Positions 60,066 to 64,000 of a stretch of DNA of 64,000 nt are shown here, in pieces. Where the stretch lies: the NCBI GenBank assembly GCA_000708835.1, contig DF237090.1, forward strand, positions 1 to 64,000. The letters run 5' to 3'. Made by a program: the position numbers and the translations under genes. This stretch comes from Klebsormidium nitens (lineage: Eukaryota > Streptophyta > Klebsormidiophyceae > Klebsormidiales > Klebsormidiaceae). Numbering within the stretch: the first letter of the stretch is position 1; every line of letters begins with the position of its first letter. The notes under the pieces were generated by a model. It did no database searches and had not been told where the DNA came from. It saw only the letters and a program-made list of their open reading frames with translations.

Positions 60066-61949
60066 AGTATATGGAGGGGGACACTTTCGCTGTGCTCCAA
60101 TAACGGGCAACTCGATAAATGGTACATAGTAAGTCTCCTTAGATTTATAGGTGTGCGTGCTACAACGACTCTAATAAAAAGCTTTCAGTTTTGCAGAGGC
60201 CTTACGTTACATTGTCAATCCCATTGGACGGTCGTCTCTGATGATGACCTGCTATTGGCCACATCCTTATGGCGCGCCATGTTTGTCATTGGGTCAGGTT
60301 GAGGTCATGAGCGTGGCATGAGCCATGAAACTAAGTCAACCAGTAGTTTCCAGAAGCTCGTAAATTGAACTGTGTGTTTTGAAGCAAACCTAGGTTAATC
60401 CAATGGGCTCCGCGTACCGTAGGAGCGAGAGATTGTATTTTTCGCATGCGAAAATGTTGCAGTTACGGGTTGCCAATGCCACATTCATTGGATGGTGTGC
60501 GCCTTTTTGGTCGGCCCGACGCTCTGATACATGTAAAGGTTTGCGGTCCTCGGGTTAGCGGGCCTCGACACGACTTGATGCCGAGCAGTGGCGCAAACCC
60601 CTACATAGGAGCACCAAGTCCATGTTCTCGGTTGCTGAAAAACCCACATATGAATGGCAGTTGCACACAAAGTCGAAGTAAGAAACAGGTCGACCAGCCT
60701 GAGCCCTTATGATGATCGGCAGTTGTTATAACCGCGTTGAACCCGTCTGTTGCAAAAGCAGATGGGAACAATCTCAGTAGTTGAGGTAATCAGCTACAGC
60801 TTGTGAATGCTTGACTATAGGGTGAATTGTAAGCATCCCGTCATATACCTATTTGCGTACGTGTATCCACCTGCATCATGCCGACCGTCGGAATCTGTTG
60901 GTCGCTTGCAGACGACTTAGATGCGACTTGGATATCTGGTCTTCAGCGTGGCCAGTTGTGCAATTGCCGGTCTTGCATCCGACAAACGTGCCGCGCGCCC
61001 GGGCGCGCATTGCGATCAAGGATTTGTTAAGTTCGGCCACTTGATCGAGCAGCTGTGCCAAGAAAGAAGTTCCGGTTGCGCGGCCGCCCGCGCGTTGCAT
61101 GAGCGGGGTTTAGTAAAAGATTTTGTGGTCCGGTCGCGAGCCTGCGAGTACGTCTACGGTACATACCGAGCCCGACGGTACGGTCGGATGATCCCTCTGT
61201 AGCAATTCTGTGCACTGCCGGTGGAGTGCTCAGTCTGGAAAGGTACAGCGAACGCAACCGGCTGGGTCTTGTGGTCAAAGATCCGCATCTGTGGGGATTC
61301 TGTCTTGTCATCCTTTGGGCGCAGGACGAACTGACAAAGAACTGCAGCGGGAGTCCGGCCAGCAAGACGCCCGAGTGAACCTGGCCCGCGCTGACAGCGC
61401 ACAGCTAACCTGATCAAGTGGACCAAGCTTCATAAGAAAGCGTAGAGAGCACTTGAGTCAGTACCCTATGACTGCACCACGGTCTAAGGCTCACCGTGAC
61501 CATTTGCGGCACTGGATTGCTAGATGTGACATTGAAGGTGTTTGTGCTGATTGAGTTCATGGATCAATCTAGGCCAGTGTCTTAGAAACCTACAAAAAGT
61601 TCACGGCCGCGCACGTTCAGTTGTCGTTATAGGTAATGACAAGGCCAGAGATCTAGAGATTGTCGGACTTTTCTGGTAACAATGAAGTGCTCAGGCTTGC
61701 TTGCGATGGTGCTGGCACCAGCCACTGCACAAAAGCTCGTTTTTATCAGATCTCAGTTGCATGATTCTTGAAGCCGCAACAGCGGCTCCAGCACACCAAC
61801 AAAATTGGCACAAGTCTGCCCGTATCCATTCTCCAATCTGCTCCAGCCCACAGGCCGTCTGCCAGCTGTCCTCTGACCAACACAAGGGCAGCTTAATTTA
61901 CCTAAAGGTCACACCCACAAACACTAGTCATCCCAAAGCGCAAGTTTGA
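60066..61949. other. Intergenic, NBP35 to ARF gene, 1.9 kb
   Basis: No supported gene. It holds the NBP35 3' UTR and the ARF 5' flank. A loose inverted repeat pairs a GTAAAGGTTTGCG stretch near 60533 with CGCAAACCCCTAC near 60592, with about 50 bp between; I see no tRNA features in it. Short ORFs at 60850-61430 have no domain character. Confidence 0.5.
60173..60178 (+). terminator. Candidate polyadenylation signal AATAAA
   Basis: AATAAA about 110 bp past the NBP35 stop codon, in the right orientation. Weak evidence on its own. Confidence 0.35.
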
Positions 61950-63855
61950 ATGGGTATCCTCTTTACCAAGCTTGGGAACGTTATTGGGCTCTTTTGCTCC
62001 AAACGGAAGGCGCGCATTCTTTGCCTGGGGCTGGACGATGCAGGCAAGACAACAGTCCTGTACACGCTGAAGCTGGGGATTATGGACCGGTACTCAATTC
62101 CCACCATTGGCTTCAATGTGGAGACCGTGCGGTATCGCAACATCAGCTTCGAAGTGAGATGACCAGACTGGATTGTCAACTTTTCGAACCATAGTCTAAA
62201 CATTTCTGGGGTTGCATTGTATCGCTCTATGGAGAAGGGTGTTGCTTGGGTGCATAGGTCTTCCCTTGATTTGCGAGATTCTCAGAGAGCGCCCATTGCA
62301 GCATCCATCTAAGATCTGCTCCAAATTGGGTTGCAGAATAGTCCTTGGGACATGCTTGGAAGGACTTAAAAGAAGGAGGTTTTTCTAGCTCAACTTCATA
62401 TCGGAATTGTTCCTAGCGATATACTGGTATTATAGTAGCAGCCACCGAGTATGAAGGTACAAAGATAAGACCTGTAGCTGTTTAAGAGCTTAGGAGTTTT
62501 AAGAGCTCTATTGCTTTGGTGTGTTCAGCCAATTGAACCAGGTGCTTTGAGGTGTCTGGATCGGGTGTCTGGATCTCCTTGCCTTCGCCTAAAGGCTGGA
62601 GGAAATTGAAGAAAACGAAAACAAAAACTCTTGTGAACGACCTGCTGATCCACAAGGCTTTCACTTTTAAAGCAACTTCTCCCGTTCGAGTCTCTTGATA
62701 ACGATCTCTCTTTGTATCCAGTGAATCCGGATTCTTCTTTTGCAAAATTGCCGATAGGGATTCTGCACCAGAAATTTCGAGTATTGGCATCAGTGCCGGT
62801 ATTATCAGACGTCGTCTCAATTCGGCCCGTCTCACGTGCGTTGGGCGTTTGTTTAGCATGAAAGAACAGCTTTGAATGGCTCCTTGCAAGACCGAATTTA
62901 CAGGTGAAGAGTTCTGCAGCTCGTATCAACAAGGAGAGAGCGGAATCTTCCTGCTGGCTTCCACACCCAAGAAGCCAAGAACCGACTCGCTTTGAAATCC
63001 TTTTTTGCCCCATTTTTGACCATTGTGGCTCTCGATTGGTGTGGGCAGAGGAGAGCACCACGAGTCCCTGGATGTAGCAGTCGTAGTTATAAACAACAAT
63101 GCCCCTGTAGGGGACCAAAGCAGTCTTGCTAGCGCTTAACGTCGAATTCGTCATACTACGTTCAATTCCACTGACAACGTTCGCTTCCGTCTTTGACACT
63201 CGCAGATGTGGGACCTGGGCGGGCGGCAGCAGCGGCATCTGTGGGGCCACTACTTCCAGGGCACGCCGCAGGGCCTCATTTTCGTGGTGGACAGCCAGGA
63301 CCGCGCGCGCGTGCAGGAGGCGCGCGAGGTGCTGCACGCCGTTCTGAGCGCTGAGGAGATGCGCCACGTGGCCGTGCTCGTCTTCGCCAACAAGCAGGTC
63401 GGTCGACCGGGGCTGGGGGTCCTTCTTTTAGACAGGTCTTGCTGAGTGAATGAAAGAGGGCAAAGTCAGCGGCGGGTTGTCCTTGTTAAGGCAGCTTCTC
63501 GACTCTGTTTGTGGACAGGAGTTGCGTCTCAAGATGCTAACAACCAGTATTGTGACAACCAACGTCCCGATACCGGTTCACTTCGGCACGAGGTTCTCTA
63601 CTATGAGCAACGATCTCAAAGAGCGGGAAGAGACAGAAAGGTTCCGGACGGTTCCCCAAATCTGAACCCGTGCTTATCTTTTTGTAGGACCTGCCCAATG
63701 CGATGACAGCCGCCGAGCTGAGGGACGAGCTGGAGTTGTTCTCCATCCGGCAGCGCAGCTGGTTCGTCCAGAGCGCGCGCGCGCGGACCGGGGAGGGGCT
63801 GAACGAGGGGCTCGACTGGCTGGCGGGGCACCTGCCCGAGAAAGACGAGACCTAG
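61950..63855 (+). CDS. Divergent ARF-family small GTPase
   Basis: ARF-type G protein that would act in vesicle coat recruitment on Golgi or endosomal membranes. Exons 61950-62153, 63206-63397 and 63688-63855 join in phase 0 to 187 aa (ARF1 is 181). The start [15 protein letters not shown] keeps Gly2 for myristoylation and an amphipathic helix. G1 is GLDDAGKT (usual GLDAAGKT), G2 IPTIGFNVE intact, G4 split by intron 2 as NKQ/DLPNAM, G5 QSARART in place of the usual STCAT-type loop. G3 is unusual: [12 protein letters not shown] instead of WDVGGQDKIRPLW, so the catalytic Gln position holds Arg and the loop is one residue shorter; an extra residue follows in [12 protein letters not shown]. The Gly-Gly hydrogen-bond pair is kept. 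Either a slow or non-hydrolysing paralogue or an ARF-like member with different GAP dependence; the rest of the fold looks under constraint. Confidence 0.9.
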
Positions 63856-64000
63856 ACTCAACGGAAAGCGTATAATATCAAGATGAAGAGAAGCTTTGCC
63901 AGAATAGCTGCAAAGAGTACGTCTTTTATTCTCTCAAGGTCTGATTTGAGCCTTTTGTAAAAGAAGTTGGAGTTGCACATGTACAAACGATCAGCCCCTG

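Noticed and set aside
60530-60610. Inverted-repeat segment considered as a tRNA or structured RNA
   Set aside because: Arms pair imperfectly, no recognisable A/B boxes, T-loop sequence or acceptor stem.
62525-63367. 280-codon minus ORF across ARF intron 1 and exon 2
   Set aside because: Antisense to the conserved ARF exon; the plus-strand GTPase motifs are unambiguous.

Overview
The window is nuclear DNA from a eukaryote of the green lineage. Genes are split into many short exons with GT-AG introns and lie on both strands, separated by 0.7-3 kb of AT-richer DNA. Several proteins have plant-type features: an NBP35 lacking the CPxC motif, a helix-hairpin-helix plus deoxynucleoside-kinase protein, a DUF4864 protein with a transit-like N-terminus, and a PXA-PX-Nexin_C sorting nexin with no RGS domain. 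A streptophyte alga or bryophyte-grade genome fits best; a Klebsormidium-like alga is my guess, not something the sequence proves. I found no rRNA, convincing tRNA, CRISPR or bacterial-style operon.

Layout, left to right: sorting nexin (+, about 1.15-8.28 kb); uncharacterised coiled-coil/membrane-tail protein (+, 9.8-13.9 kb); single-exon orphan (+, 15.2-16.6 kb); HhH-deoxynucleoside kinase (+, 18.7-24.0 kb); an uncharacterised multi-exon gene (-, 27.0-30.9 kb); DUF4864 protein (+, 31.6-34.8 kb); histone chaperone ASF1 (-, 35.9-38.0 kb); DUF3429/TMEM69-like membrane protein (+, 39.0-41.9 kb); a divergent pair of paralogous small Q/P/Y-rich proteins (- at 43.2-44.2 kb and + at 45.2-46.5 kb), the minus copy carrying a frameshift at a run of seven A; RING-H2 protein with repeated acidic xPxLL motifs (-, 48.1-53.1 kb); a 403-bp MITE-like inverted-repeat element (53.5-53.9 kb); NBP35 iron-sulfur scaffold (+, 54.2-60.1 kb); and a divergent ARF-family GTPase (+, 61.9-63.9 kb).

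The genes are mostly unrelated housekeeping functions: membrane traffic (sorting nexin, ARF), nucleotide salvage, chromatin assembly, cytosolic Fe-S assembly and ubiquitin transfer. I see no functional cluster. For most genes the exon joins were worked out by hand: reading phase is kept across each junction and the joined protein matches the remembered family pattern. Exceptions are the 5' end of the minus gene at 27-31 kb and the first intron of the RING gene, which are unresolved.

The most interesting points are an ARF GTPase whose catalytic glutamine is replaced by arginine, the frameshifted divergent paralogue pair, the TA-flanked MITE, seven xPxLL motifs upstream of the RING finger, and a four-copy protein repeat in an unrecognised gene.
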